A stretch of 64,000 nt of DNA from Ruminococcus flavefaciens (lineage in GTDB: Bacteria; Bacillota; Clostridia; Oscillospirales; Ruminococcaceae), in NCBI GenBank assembly GCA_002310115.1, contig DBYI01000085.1:58064-122063 (forward strand), in the 5' to 3' direction. Every line of letters starts with the position of its first letter. Within the stretch, counting starts at the first letter, position 1. Both the position numbers and the translations under genes were made by a program. Of this stretch, positions 34,819 through 44,104 are shown piece after piece. The notes below the pieces were generated by a model. It made no database searches, was not told where the DNA came from, and saw nothing but the letters and a program-made list of their open reading frames with translations.

Positions 34819-36021
34819 TTACCAAACTCTGTAGCCTTCGTGACCTATCTTATATGAAGTTCCCGGAACATAGAGATCCTCTGGCTTAAGTTCCTTGTTC
34901 GCCTCTTTTGCAGCATCCATAGCTTTTTTGAGTTCTCTGAAAGCAACACTGTTCATTACAATACGTGAAACTTTCTCCTGATCAGGGCGTGTACTTAGGT
35001 ACTCAAGTATTGACTGCTGAAGATAGAAGTATGAACGGAGCTGAGTTTTCTTGAACTCAATGCTCTGCTGCTCCTCACCTTCTCCTTCAATAAGGAAGAG
35101 ACTATCTCCCTCTCGATATCCGAGTGTAAGCTTCGCAAATATCTCAGGAATGAATACTCTTATCTCAGCGGCAAGATTCTTGTCGCCTTCTACAAGTTCT
35201 TCAAGCTTTTCGCACATAGCAACATACTCTTCGTGGTTGTTTATTTCTTCCATCATTTTGATAGTCTCTCTTGCAGCGTTCATAACTAAATCCTTCTTGA
35301 AAGGACACTCATCGTCCTCGCGCTGTACAAAAATAGCATATTGCTTTTCTGAAACAAATGTCTCCTCTGCATCCATCTGCTTCTCAACATACTCCTCAAA
35401 GTACTTTGGCAGCTCAACACATACTGAACCATTCACACGAACCTCAATTATTTTCTTCTCCTTGAACTTTGCAAGATATACTCTGAGCCAGTAATACTTC
35501 TTAGAGCCAAGATATTTCGGTATCTCATTCTTAATAAAGTTCATGAGGAGCGTCGGTGGCTTATTCTTTACCCCTATTCTTACTACAGACTGACAGTACA
35601 TATCAAAATCATAGTGCTGTCTCAAAAAATCGACAGGGATATGTATAGGGTTTTTCTTAGTCATAGACTGATCTAGCGGATGCCATACTCCTCCGTGGAA
35701 TATCTCTACAGACATATTCGCAGCTTCTTCGTCAGTTTTGCCCTGTGCATCAACTGGCTCGATGAGAGGCTCATCAAAGTCATCATGTTTTACGATAAAG
35801 ATAACCTGAAGCACCTTTATATCATCAGCTTCATCAACTCTGCCAATCTGAACGTCAATAGTAAAGCCCTTTGGCATGATGACACAGTCATCATAAAGCG
35901 TTCCGTTAAGTTTTGCGTTAAGTGCATCGAGAACGAGCTTCTTTACTTCGGCTCTCGGATCAGCAGCAACTGCGGCTGCTGCCTCTTCAGTCTGATTGTT
36001 CTTCTTTTTAAAAAGTCCCAT
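34819..36021 (-). CDS. conserved-looking protein of unknown function, 400 residues
   Basis: I do not recognise the family. The protein starts GLFKKKNNQTEEAAAAVAAD, a basic then alanine-rich head that could act as a localisation or linker segment, and has no signal peptide or membrane helix. The rest is an acidic, mixed alpha-beta protein with a helix-rich section around EETIKMMEEI-like sequence and a C-terminal tail containing KIGHEGYRVW. It is the last of six genes on the moxR transcript, 54 bp after prmA, and is followed by a strong terminator. An AAGGAG site precedes the ATG. The similar GLF-plus-basic or aromatic start of the protein at 48256 is probably coincidence. Confidence 0.6.
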   Translation of the reverse strand: MGLFKKKNNQTEEAAAAVAADPRAEVKKLVLDALNAKLNGTLYDDCVIMPKGFTIDVQIGRVDEADDIKVLQVIFIVKHDDFDEPLIEPVDAQGKTDEEAANMSVEIFHGGVWHPLDQSMTKKNPIHIPVDFLRQHYDFDMYCQSVVRIGVKNKPPTLLMNFIKNEIPKYLGSKKYYWLRVYLAKFKEKKIIEVRVNGSVCVELPKYFEEYVEKQMDAEETFVSEKQYAIFVQREDDECPFKKDLVMNAARETIKMMEEINNHEEYVAMCEKLEELVEGDKNLAAEIRVFIPEIFAKLTLGYREGDSLFLIEGEGEEQQSIEFKKTQLRSYFYLQQSILEYLSTRPDQEKVSRIVMNSVAFRELKKAMDAAKEANKELKPEDLYVPGTSYKIGHEGYRVW

Positions 36022-36075
36022 GTTCTATTCTCCTTAAAATATGATTTGTTATATCAATATATGCTTTGCATAATA

Positions 36076-37041
36076 TTAAACAGTAAATTTCACGGCTGCC
36101 CAGCCCTCACGTACCTCCGGCTCCGGCCCCTTGAAGCCAGCAGAAAGAAGCACATCGATAACTTCGTCCATACGTTCCTCAATAATACCTGAAACTATGA
36201 GTATTCCACCGCTTCTAAGGTATCTACGGAAGCTGTCCTTCATTGCAATAAGTACGTCTGCAACGATATTCGCAGCAATTATATCATACTTGTCATCAAT
36301 CTCATCCGCAAGTTTTTTGTCTGTGAGAATATTTCCGAAATATGTTCTGTACTTTTCCGCAGAAATATGGTTTTTTATGGCATTTTCCTTTGCAGTAGCT
36401 GCTGCATTTTCTTCAATATCTACTGCAACTGCACTTTCGGCACCCAAAAGCATGGCGCCTATTGAGAGTATACCACTTCCGCAGCCCATATCAAGCAGTT
36501 TGTCACCTTTATTAAGGTACTTTTCAAGTACTTCAAGACAAAGTCTTGTTGTATGATGCTTTCCAGTACCGAAGCTCGATGCAGGATCTATCTCAAGAAT
36601 TATTCTGCCGTCTGAGTTGTCATAATCCTCCCACGATGGCTTTATAACAAGTTTTTCGCCTACCTTGAAGGGCTTGAAGTACTGTTTCCAGTTGTTTGCC
36701 CAGTCCTCCTCGCGTATATTAGACATCTCAGCTTCCAGGCGCCCATATACTCCTTCAGTATCTGCAGATTTCATCTCTGCAAGCATTGATTTGATAGCAA
36801 TAAGCATTTCGGCACCCTGACCATTTGTTGGAATATAAACGGTAATACAGGTTTCACATTCAGACAGACCCATAAGGTCGTCATCTATATAGTCCCATTG
36901 ACCGTTTTTATTTTCTAGAAACTCCTTGAAATCCTCTGCATCCTTTATTGAAAATCCTTTTATACCTATGTCGCCGAGTTTAGAACATAAAAGCTCAATT
37001 CCCTCAGTAGTAGTGTAAATGTTGACTTCTGTCCATTCCAT
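36076..37041 (-). CDS. prmA: ribosomal protein L11 methyltransferase
   Basis: PrmA trimethylates lysines of L11 with S-adenosylmethionine. The 321-residue protein has an N-terminal substrate-recognition domain and a C-terminal methyltransferase fold with DPASSFGTGKHHTTRLCLE, the SAM-binding LLDMGCGSGILSIGAMLLG, and IIAANIVADVL. These are characteristic for PrmA rather than for other class I methyltransferases. It is 15 bp after the dockerin peptidase gene in the moxR operon, an unusual neighbour; in many Firmicutes prmA lies beside dnaJ or rsmE. Confidence 0.94.
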   Translation of the reverse strand: MEWTEVNIYTTTEGIELLCSKLGDIGIKGFSIKDAEDFKEFLENKNGQWDYIDDDLMGLSECETCITVYIPTNGQGAEMLIAIKSMLAEMKSADTEGVYGRLEAEMSNIREEDWANNWKQYFKPFKVGEKLVIKPSWEDYDNSDGRIILEIDPASSFGTGKHHTTRLCLEVLEKYLNKGDKLLDMGCGSGILSIGAMLLGAESAVAVDIEENAAATAKENAIKNHISAEKYRTYFGNILTDKKLADEIDDKYDIIAANIVADVLIAMKDSFRRYLRSGGILIVSGIIEERMDEVIDVLLSAGFKGPEPEVREGWAAVKFTV

Positions 37042-37056
37042 GTAAATTTGTTCTCC

Positions 37057-38241
37057 TTAATTGCAGACATGCATTAAAAATACTAGCACATCCGTATTAT
37101 CGACAGTTCCGTCGCCGTTTATATCAGCAGCGGCGACCTCATTCCGGGTTAGAACCGAAACTCCCTCAGGCAGCATGCCGAGACTGCTTAGGTATTCATT
37201 TAATACAGCAAGATCGTATTCGTCAGCTGATCCGTCATTATTGATATCACCTGATATAAGTTCCGGAACGTCTGCGGTTAACTCAAATTCTTCCAGATCT
37301 ATCCAGCTCTTCTTACCGTTAATCATAACTTCACCGAAACCATTATCAATGCCTACAACATCTACAATATTTCCTTTTTTTAAAGATATATCACACTCGG
37401 CATCAGTTTTCGGTGCAGAATAGACATTTGCCATATTCTTCTTACAGCAATACTCTCCAGTCAGCTTGATGTCTGGCGCAGGCTGGCTAGTGGACTTTCC
37501 GTTAGCAGTCGTTGTACTTGTTGTAGTCAAAGGAAGAGACGATACAGCCGTTGTTGTTACCATACATTCAGATGGCGCTGAACACTCTTCATCATTGCTC
37601 ATTTTGGAGCTGACATCATAAAGCGGAGTAAACCCCTTATAAGGCTCTTTTCCCTTGAGGGTCTGGTAAAAGGTTATATTCTCATTTTTGTATGCTTCAA
37701 ACATGAGTATCTCGTTCTTTGCCGGATCAGCCATATACACGTCGTCGCCTATGACACCGTCTATGTAGACCCAGTGTTCTCCGACATTGCATATTACATA
37801 ACTGCCTTCGTCAAGGAGCTTTTTTATCTCAGCAGCCTTTCCACTCTGATCATCAGACGTGAAATTAAGATTTATTGATGAAATACTAATCTCATTAACG
37901 ACACTGTTTACAGAGCCCCACGAAGCTAGTCCGCCCCACTGATTGAAAGCATTGATTTCATTAAGAGCCTTGGAAAATACTCCCGGATCAAAGTTTTCAG
38001 AATCCCTTGCGCCAGATGCTACAGCAACCATTGCAATCGACGTCATATAACATCCTGACTGCCGTATAGTTGAGCCTCCAATCGGATAACTCCCCCAACG
38101 CTCATCATTTTGCCGCCATAAACGGAAATCCTCAGCAGCACTTGCTGTTGTCTGAGGACGGTATACTGCTGCTAGAAATACGATGATTGTAAATAATACT
38201 AGCAGGATACCAGTTATTCCTTTTACTTTAAAATTTCGCAT
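37057..38241 (-). CDS. secreted C39-like cysteine peptidase with SH3-like and dockerin modules
   Basis: The protein has about 394 residues. An N-terminal signal sequence or membrane anchor (ITGILLVLFTIIVFLAAVY) is followed by a papain-like C39-type domain with WGSYPIGGSTIRQSGCYMTS, whose cysteine is probably catalytic, and a GEHWVYIDGV segment with the histidine. A Thr/Ser linker follows (about 225-255), then an SH3-like region (VYSAPKTDAECDISLKKGN, ending KSWIDLEEF) and a C-terminal dockerin with two calcium loops (SGDINNDGSADEYDLAVLN and AADINGDGTVDNTDVLVFL). The ATG at 38239-38241 follows GGAGG. It lies 20 bp after the transglutaminase gene. The peptide substrate is unknown. Confidence 0.87.
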   Translation of the reverse strand: MRNFKVKGITGILLVLFTIIVFLAAVYRPQTTASAAEDFRLWRQNDERWGSYPIGGSTIRQSGCYMTSIAMVAVASGARDSENFDPGVFSKALNEINAFNQWGGLASWGSVNSVVNEISISSINLNFTSDDQSGKAAEIKKLLDEGSYVICNVGEHWVYIDGVIGDDVYMADPAKNEILMFEAYKNENITFYQTLKGKEPYKGFTPLYDVSSKMSNDEECSAPSECMVTTTAVSSLPLTTTSTTTANGKSTSQPAPDIKLTGEYCCKKNMANVYSAPKTDAECDISLKKGNIVDVVGIDNGFGEVMINGKKSWIDLEEFELTADVPELISGDINNDGSADEYDLAVLNEYLSSLGMLPEGVSVLTRNEVAAADINGDGTVDNTDVLVFLMHVCN

Positions 38242-38261
38242 ATGCAACCTCCGTTCTCAGG

Positions 38262-40565
38262 TCATCGGTTCGTTATGCGTCTCCTTTTTCTGGATTCTCT
38301 GAATGCGTCATATGCGGTTATATACTCACTCAGAGCTTTTTCTTTCTCGTGGATATTTACATTTTCGCCACCATATTCCGATCTGTCAAAGAGCTCTGCA
38401 GTAAACGATATATCAGCACCTGTGCTTTCATGTACGAAATCGCTTACTTCCCTGGAAGTATTGGCTTCATCAATATCATATACTTTGCATATCCTGTGTA
38501 TAATAGCCTTTACAACATCGGCAGGCTGGCGTTTCCTGCTTCTTAATATAAAATATCTATGCGAAAGCCACGGGTAAACAAGTGCAAACAACAATGCAAT
38601 TAGAGATCCTACCAGCATTATCATTCCTGCTCTTGAAAGCAGATCCGTGGAAGATGTTTGCTTTTTTTTGGTTATTATGTTATCAGTAATTGTCGGCTCA
38701 AAACTTAGCCAGCCATACCCCCTAAGATATAGTTCAGGGAAACCATGAGAATCCTGAAGAGAAATTCCATAGTTTGTATTCGGCATATTTCCTTTCTCTA
38801 ACCTGTCTGACATATTGTAACCTTCACAGTATCTTGCAGGTATGCCCGCGGCTCTTGCAAGAAGCACCATCGATGTCGCATACTCATAACATACACCTGT
38901 TTTGGTAACAAAAATGAAATCCTCTGCATTTTTACCGCTGGTATCAAATGTAAGGTCATAGGTATAGTCATTATTATAGAAATATGATTCCAAAGCAAGA
39001 GCTTTATCGTATTCAGACTCACAGTCTTTGGTTATTTGATCAGAAAGATCCTTTATTCGCTTTCTGTTGCCATAATCGAGAAGATATTCAAGATATTCAT
39101 CATAGCATTCATAATCCACTTTAAAGTAATTGTACAATCGGACTTTATCGGAACCACTGTTTGGGCCAAGCTCACGGCTTAACACTTCATAGGTATCGTT
39201 GAGGAGCTGTTTATAATCAAATTTATCTAAACAATCTATAAATTCTCGGTTCCTTGGACTATAAAAAAAGGTATTAGAACTGTAATCGAATTCAAATCTG
39301 GCATTTGACGGAAACGGTGTATTTACAGAGTAAACTGTACCACCGAGCAATCTTGCAGTCTTATTCTGCACTGAACAGTCCGTCAAAACTATTGCTCCCT
39401 GAGGAACAGGTGCCATATCTGTCCCCTGAGGGAGTCCGATAAGTCCGTTCATGAGATAGAATACTACATGATTTACCTTAGGCTCTACAAGGCCCTCGTC
39501 AATATATTTTGTCAGACCATATTTGGTTGCGAATCCACTGTCAAGCCTTGCAGCTTCAAGAAAAGCATCGGCTAGGCCCATCTTAGAACCTATATCAAAA
39601 GGAGTTCCCTTTGATGTACTATAATAACTATCATCGATGTCCTGAATATTCCATTCGTCGTTTACAAAATTATAAGTAGAACGTGTTGCAGTTTTTATAC
39701 GAAGCGGTTCACTTGCAACTGCTTCATATACAAGTCTGTTCCTTGATCTGTCTCTGAACTGGTCTCCGTTAGAAACATTACGGAAAACATTGAGCATAGC
39801 GTCAAGTCTAGTAGTAAGTTCTTCAGCAGAAATAAGATTTTCAAGAATAGTTCTGTCTGCCTCTACAGCAGGCTTAGGAACTATAGCTGAAATAACTGCA
39901 AATATAGCCGCGTATACTGCAATTGTCCTCCAAGACTTACGTCGTCCAACAAATATTGTCTTTTCGTCATCTTTAAGCTGACGATAATATACCATAAGCA
40001 GTACATACCCTACTGAAAGAAGGATTATGTAAATAGTTGGCATTTTTTCATATTCCTTGCCGTAAATGGCAAACGGAATGATGAATATAAGAAAATTCAT
40101 GAATATCCTGTATCTAACTTTTGTAAAATAATAGATAACAGAAGCCATAAACATCATGAACAACAAGAAAAATGCAAAAGCATACCATTTATTGTAGTTC
40201 ATTGAGTCCTGCGGAGTCAGGAACCAAAGTCCCCATGAAATAGGATAGTTAATACCGCCCTTGTTTATAACTTTGCGAACGCCTGAACCTATCAACAGTG
40301 AGACTGCAATATAGGCAAGACTTCCTAGAAGATGATGCTTTTGCATGAAATCAAAAACTCTGAACAGCAGCCAGCCTGCCACAAGGGTAACCGTTCCCCA
40401 AAGCAACGAATAAAATGCAGCATGCACCTCTGTTTCTTCCCAATCACTGTAGTGATACATAAGCGCTGCCATTATAAGGGCTGTATACCATAAAACAGGA
40501 TCAATGATAGTCGAAAGAAGAAAATCTTTCAGACTTGATTTTTTATTATTGGTCTCATTCATCAT
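38262..40565 (-). CDS. transglutaminase-domain membrane protein
   Basis: The 767-residue protein has six or seven hydrophobic segments in its first 230 residues, then an outside domain with a transglutaminase-like core, then one more membrane helix (about residues 650-670) and a cytoplasmic tail. The catalytic cysteine is in TGVCYEYATSMVLLARAAG, and the histidine and acidic partner are in SHGFPELYLRGYGWLSFEPT. This is the TgpA-like layout found next to MoxR and DUF58 genes. The start codon follows the DUF58 stop at once (TAAATG). Such proteins are thought to process or crosslink surface proteins; the target here is unknown. Confidence 0.9.
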   Translation of the reverse strand: MMNETNNKKSSLKDFLLSTIIDPVLWYTALIMAALMYHYSDWEETEVHAAFYSLLWGTVTLVAGWLLFRVFDFMQKHHLLGSLAYIAVSLLIGSGVRKVINKGGINYPISWGLWFLTPQDSMNYNKWYAFAFFLLFMMFMASVIYYFTKVRYRIFMNFLIFIIPFAIYGKEYEKMPTIYIILLSVGYVLLMVYYRQLKDDEKTIFVGRRKSWRTIAVYAAIFAVISAIVPKPAVEADRTILENLISAEELTTRLDAMLNVFRNVSNGDQFRDRSRNRLVYEAVASEPLRIKTATRSTYNFVNDEWNIQDIDDSYYSTSKGTPFDIGSKMGLADAFLEAARLDSGFATKYGLTKYIDEGLVEPKVNHVVFYLMNGLIGLPQGTDMAPVPQGAIVLTDCSVQNKTARLLGGTVYSVNTPFPSNARFEFDYSSNTFFYSPRNREFIDCLDKFDYKQLLNDTYEVLSRELGPNSGSDKVRLYNYFKVDYECYDEYLEYLLDYGNRKRIKDLSDQITKDCESEYDKALALESYFYNNDYTYDLTFDTSGKNAEDFIFVTKTGVCYEYATSMVLLARAAGIPARYCEGYNMSDRLEKGNMPNTNYGISLQDSHGFPELYLRGYGWLSFEPTITDNIITKKKQTSSTDLLSRAGMIMLVGSLIALLFALVYPWLSHRYFILRSRKRQPADVVKAIIHRICKVYDIDEANTSREVSDFVHESTGADISFTAELFDRSEYGGENVNIHEKEKALSEYITAYDAFRESRKRRRITNR

Positions 40566-41738
40566 TTACACCATTTTAAAATTATTATCCTCGTCAAGAT
40601 ACCATAGCGGCGCTGAGGTTGAGTTAACTGAAGCTACTGAAAGGCCGATAATACTTATGCTGTCAGGATCTTCAATAAAATCGGTAAGAGCAGCAAAACC
40701 TGGCCCCGCATCGGTAGTTCCAATTATGCAGGCACATACTTTGCTTCCAGCCTGTCTAATATCCACTCTTGTATCCGGAATAACCTTAACAGCAAGGACC
40801 TTAAGCAGAAGCTGATCAGGATAATCAGGATTATCAACACTTTCGCAAATAGTAGTTCCGTCAGCTGAACGATAAACGAAATTACAAGCTATTCCCTGCT
40901 TGATAAGCAGATTCAGCAGTCCGAACATCGCACGGATAAGTTGTTCCTCACCTCTGACTGCATTTACTGCAGGAATACTGCTCTTGCGATAAAGGTCAAG
41001 CACTAGTACAGGCTGTACAGAAGCAGCCGCCTCATCAAGTCTCACCATAAGCTTCTGTTTTTTCGATGAAAGCTTCCAGTTTATGCGCTTTAGAGGATCA
41101 CCATGAGAATATTCGCGATGCTCGTATCCTGGCGAAGTATTCGCTGAATACATCATAGCGGTATCATTTTCTTCGTCGTCGTCGCTGGTAAGAACAATAT
41201 TGGCAATTGATCGGAAAAGTTGAGAAGAAGCCTTGATTTCCGGAATCTGAGGAATAACTCCAACAGAAACAGACTGAGGCAGAGGGGTAAGTATCTTGGT
41301 TCTCATAAATCCGAGGAAGCCGCAGGAATATACTGCTTTTATGCCAACTTCGCCGTTTCCTCCAATAACCGCTTTAAGGTCAAATGTAAAACTCTTTTTT
41401 TCCTCACTGAGCATTGTCAGTCTTCGATTCTTTATATCCTGACCAAAAATCTCTGTTGCATAAGGACATATTTCAATTATGCCAAGAGGGAAAGAACCCT
41501 TCTTTCGTATATTTACAGTAACAGTCAAAGTACTTCCCTTGGGAACATAAGCATCACATGTAAATGATACTTTTACTCTTTTTCTTGAATAGAGCATGAA
41601 AAAAAGTGACACAAGCGGTGCAAACGCTACAAACGCAAGCAGAATAATTCCCATTTCTCCGTCAATATAGAACGTAAATATGTAAACAAGAAACGCAACT
41701 GCAATTACGCTTACGATACTTTTAATATATTTTATCAT
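40566..41738 (-). CDS. DUF58 domain protein
   Basis: The 390-residue protein has two membrane helices at the N-terminus, a beta-rich middle part, and the DUF58 signature REYSHGDPLKRINWKLSSKK, followed by a von Willebrand A-like fold (VQPVLVLDLYRKS). DUF58 proteins regularly accompany MoxR ATPases and transglutaminase-like membrane proteins in a conserved three-gene set, as here. The function is not settled; assembly or activation of surface complexes has been suggested. It overlaps the moxR stop by 4 nt and abuts the transglutaminase gene. Confidence 0.93.
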   Translation of the reverse strand: MIKYIKSIVSVIAVAFLVYIFTFYIDGEMGIILLAFVAFAPLVSLFFMLYSRKRVKVSFTCDAYVPKGSTLTVTVNIRKKGSFPLGIIEICPYATEIFGQDIKNRRLTMLSEEKKSFTFDLKAVIGGNGEVGIKAVYSCGFLGFMRTKILTPLPQSVSVGVIPQIPEIKASSQLFRSIANIVLTSDDDEENDTAMMYSANTSPGYEHREYSHGDPLKRINWKLSSKKQKLMVRLDEAAASVQPVLVLDLYRKSSIPAVNAVRGEEQLIRAMFGLLNLLIKQGIACNFVYRSADGTTICESVDNPDYPDQLLLKVLAVKVIPDTRVDIRQAGSKVCACIIGTTDAGPGFAALTDFIEDPDSISIIGLSVASVNSTSAPLWYLDEDNNFKMV

Positions 41739-42673
41739 CTTGTCATAGAAGGTACAGGACAGGTTCTGAGAAGGCTTTCAATGTAAGCCTCACCTGTTCC
41801 AAATGCTGTTTTACCTTGAGGAGAAAGGATTATTCTGTGTGAAAGGACAGAAACAGCCGCATATTTCACATCATCCGGAGTAACATACTGTCTATCATAA
41901 ATATAGGCAAATGCTTTTGCAGCCTTGAAAAGTGCTATGCTTCCACGAGGGCTGATTCCAAGAACGGTATTTCTGTCCGAACGTGTAGAAGAAACAATAT
42001 TTACTATGTATTCCTTCACCTGATCAGTAACTCTTACATTCTTTACTTCTTCCTGCATTGCAATAATATCATTTACATGCATTACAGGCTCAGTAATATT
42101 AATGATGGGATTATTCTTTTCAACCCTACCGAGTATCTCCACTTCTTCTTCCGATGAAGGGTATCCCATTGAAAGTTTCATGAAAAAGCGGTCCATCTGA
42201 GCCTCAGGCAAGTGGAATGTACCATAAGTTTCCACAGGATTCTGAGTAGCCATTACAAGAAAAGGCTTAGGCAGTTTATGAGTAACACCATCAAGGCTAA
42301 TTTGACGTTCCTCCATGGCTTCAAGAAGCGCCGACTGTACTTTCGGCGAGGCGCGGTTTATTTCATCTGCAAGGAGAAAATTGCACATTACCGCACCATC
42401 ACGGTAAACAAATTCACCCTGTGAAGAATCAAGCATAGTAAAGCCTGCGATATCGGAAGGCATTATATCTGGAGTAAGCTGGATTCGGTTGAATTTTCCA
42501 CCTATTGAACGAGAAAGAGCAGTTATAAGTTGAGTTTTGCCCACTCCTGGAACATCCTCAAGTAATACGTGACCTTCACAAAGGAGGGCTGCAATGAGCT
42601 TGATAACTGTATCTTTTTTTCCAACAATTACTTTGCCAACCGTTCCTGCTAGCTTACTTATATTTACATTCAT
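41735..42673 (-). CDS. MoxR family AAA+ ATPase
   Basis: MoxR ATPases are chaperone-like and help assemble or activate partner complexes. The 312-residue protein has Walker A LLEDVPGVGKTQLITAL, Walker B NFLLADEINRASPKVQSALL, then MEERQISLDG and sensor 1 MATQNPVETYGTFHLPEAQ, all standard for the family. It opens the six-gene operon with a promoter about 40 bp upstream. A GAGG site precedes the start. Partners are expected to be the DUF58 and transglutaminase proteins next to it. Confidence 0.95.
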   Translation of the reverse strand: MNVNISKLAGTVGKVIVGKKDTVIKLIAALLCEGHVLLEDVPGVGKTQLITALSRSIGGKFNRIQLTPDIMPSDIAGFTMLDSSQGEFVYRDGAVMCNFLLADEINRASPKVQSALLEAMEERQISLDGVTHKLPKPFLVMATQNPVETYGTFHLPEAQMDRFFMKLSMGYPSSEEEVEILGRVEKNNPIINITEPVMHVNDIIAMQEEVKNVRVTDQVKEYIVNIVSSTRSDRNTVLGISPRGSIALFKAAKAFAYIYDRQYVTPDDVKYAAVSVLSHRIILSPQGKTAFGTGEAYIESLLRTCPVPSMTR

Positions 42674-42714
42674 ACATTTTACCTCATTTTTGAGTAATTA
42701 ATCCAGTTAAATCT

Positions 42715-42743
42715 ATTATAACATATTTTATCATCGACTTCAA
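42715..42743 (-). promoter_or_regulatory. promoter of the moxR operon
   Basis: TTGAAG (42738-42743) and TATAAT (42715-42720) are 17 bp apart on the minus strand. Confidence 0.75.
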
Positions 42744-42757
42744 GTGAAAACCCTACG

Positions 42758-42807
42758 AAAATAGACCTGCATTATTGTTACATTCCACAATAAAGCAAGC
42801 CTATTTT
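42758..42807. other. imperfect 21-bp hairpin upstream of moxR
   Basis: AAAATAG..ATTGT pairs with ACAAT..CTATTTT with three mismatches and T-rich flanks, so it may be a bidirectional terminator. The rest of the gap 42808-43053 is AT-rich and I see no supported gene in it. Confidence 0.5.
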
Positions 42808-43053
42808 TGTTGAATATTTATCCTATAAAATGTTTTTATCATCTGTTTACTTCTAAAAACATGCTACACTTCATATTAATAATATCCTTTGTTCCTTTTA
42901 TAGTATTTACTACTATAATTATATGTACATAATTAGGATGCCTTTCAAATACATAGTTGATTCCATAACTCCCAAAGAAAATATTCCTAAAGTCGCCATT
43001 ATGGCAATCAAAAACATAGTTTTTTAGGTTTATAATAAGACATAATTTGTTAT

Positions 43054-43089
43054 ACTCAAAAAACAGCGGCAGTGTAACCTGCCGCTGTT
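43054..43089 (-). terminator. terminator of rpsB-tsf
   Basis: A perfect 11-bp stem (AACAGCGGCAG / CTGCCGCTGTT) with a 6-nt loop is followed by T6 on the minus strand, 13 bp after the tsf stop. Confidence 0.93.
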
Positions 43090-43102
43090 GGTAAACTATT
43101 GA

Positions 43103-44020
43103 TTACTTAATCATCTTAGCAATCTCATCAGCAAAATTCTCTTCCTTCTTTTCAACGCCCTCACCGCGCTCATAACGAACAACGTCAACGACCTTGATAG
43201 AACCGCCGAGCTTCTTTGCCTCAGCATCAACATAGCCCTGAACTGAAAGCTTATCATCCTTAACGAATGCTTGCTCAAGGAGGCAGTTCTCTGTGTAGTA
43301 CTTGCCAACCTTACCCTCAACGATCTTTGCACGAACCTGCTCAGGCTTTGAAGCCATCTTAGGATCCTCAGCCATCTGAGCCATCATGATCTCCTTCTCC
43401 TTCTCAAGCACCTCAGCAGGAACCTGCTCGCGGCAGAGGTATGCTGCATTAAGAGCAGCCGACTGCATAGCAACATCCTTACCTATAACAGCAACCTGAT
43501 CAGCAGCAAGATCTGTATCCATTTTTACAAGGACTCCGATGCTTCCGCCATTGTGGATATAAGAAGCAAGTTTGCCCTCAAGTCTTACGAAACGACGAAT
43601 TACAATATTCTCACGGATTTTCATACCTGCAAGCTCTGTGAGCGCCTCACCCACTGTACCATTGCCGCCACTGATAGGCATTTCCTTAAGTGACTCAACA
43701 TCAGCAGGATTCTTTTCTATTATTGTCTTTGCTACATTAGCAACGAAGTTTCTGATATCATCTGTATTAGCAGCAAAGTCTGTCTCTGTATTAACTTCGA
43801 GGAGAACACCAACATTACCATCAACAACAGCTGTAACTACGCCTTCAGCAGCAGCTCTGCCGCTCTTCTTAGCCTGTGTAGCAAGTCCTTTTTCTCTGAG
43901 GAATTCGATAGCCTTGTCCATATCACCATCATTCTCTTCGAGAGCCTTTTTACAGTCCATCATACCAACGCCTGTGGACTTCATAAGTTCTTTAATTTCT
44001 GCAACGGAAACCTTTCCCAT
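43103..44020 (-). CDS. tsf: elongation factor Ts
   Basis: EF-Ts exchanges GDP on EF-Tu. The 305-residue protein has the N-terminal UBA-like helix (VAEIKELMKSTGVGMMDCKK), then ALEENDGDMDKAIEFLREKG, the core TDFAANTDDIRNFVANVA, and a C-terminal second core domain. These are the standard EF-Ts parts. It follows rpsB with an 84-bp gap that contains a terminator hairpin. An AGGAGG site lies before the ATG. Confidence 0.97.
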   Translation of the reverse strand: MGKVSVAEIKELMKSTGVGMMDCKKALEENDGDMDKAIEFLREKGLATQAKKSGRAAAEGVVTAVVDGNVGVLLEVNTETDFAANTDDIRNFVANVAKTIIEKNPADVESLKEMPISGGNGTVGEALTELAGMKIRENIVIRRFVRLEGKLASYIHNGGSIGVLVKMDTDLAADQVAVIGKDVAMQSAALNAAYLCREQVPAEVLEKEKEIMMAQMAEDPKMASKPEQVRAKIVEGKVGKYYTENCLLEQAFVKDDKLSVQGYVDAEAKKLGGSIKVVDVVRYERGEGVEKKEENFADEIAKMIK

Positions 44021-44053
44021 TGTGATTACCTCCTATATATTTAGTAAATTCGC

Positions 44054-44082
44054 AAAAACCCGAAGGGTTAGTTCGGGTTTTT
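44054..44082 (-). terminator. internal terminator between rpsB and tsf
   Basis: AAAAACCCGAA and TTCGGGTTTTT form a perfect 11-bp stem with a 7-nt loop; on the minus strand CCCGAA/TTCGGG followed by T5 acts as a terminator. It probably sets a ratio of S2 to EF-Ts by partial read-through. Confidence 0.82.
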
Positions 44083-44104
44083 GATTGTTTTCAATGTTTT
44101 ATGA

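Noticed and set aside
42919..43017. 32-residue hydrophobic peptide on the minus strand between moxR and tsf
   Set aside because: There is an ATG but no ribosome site or promoter, and the composition is what AT-rich DNA gives by chance.
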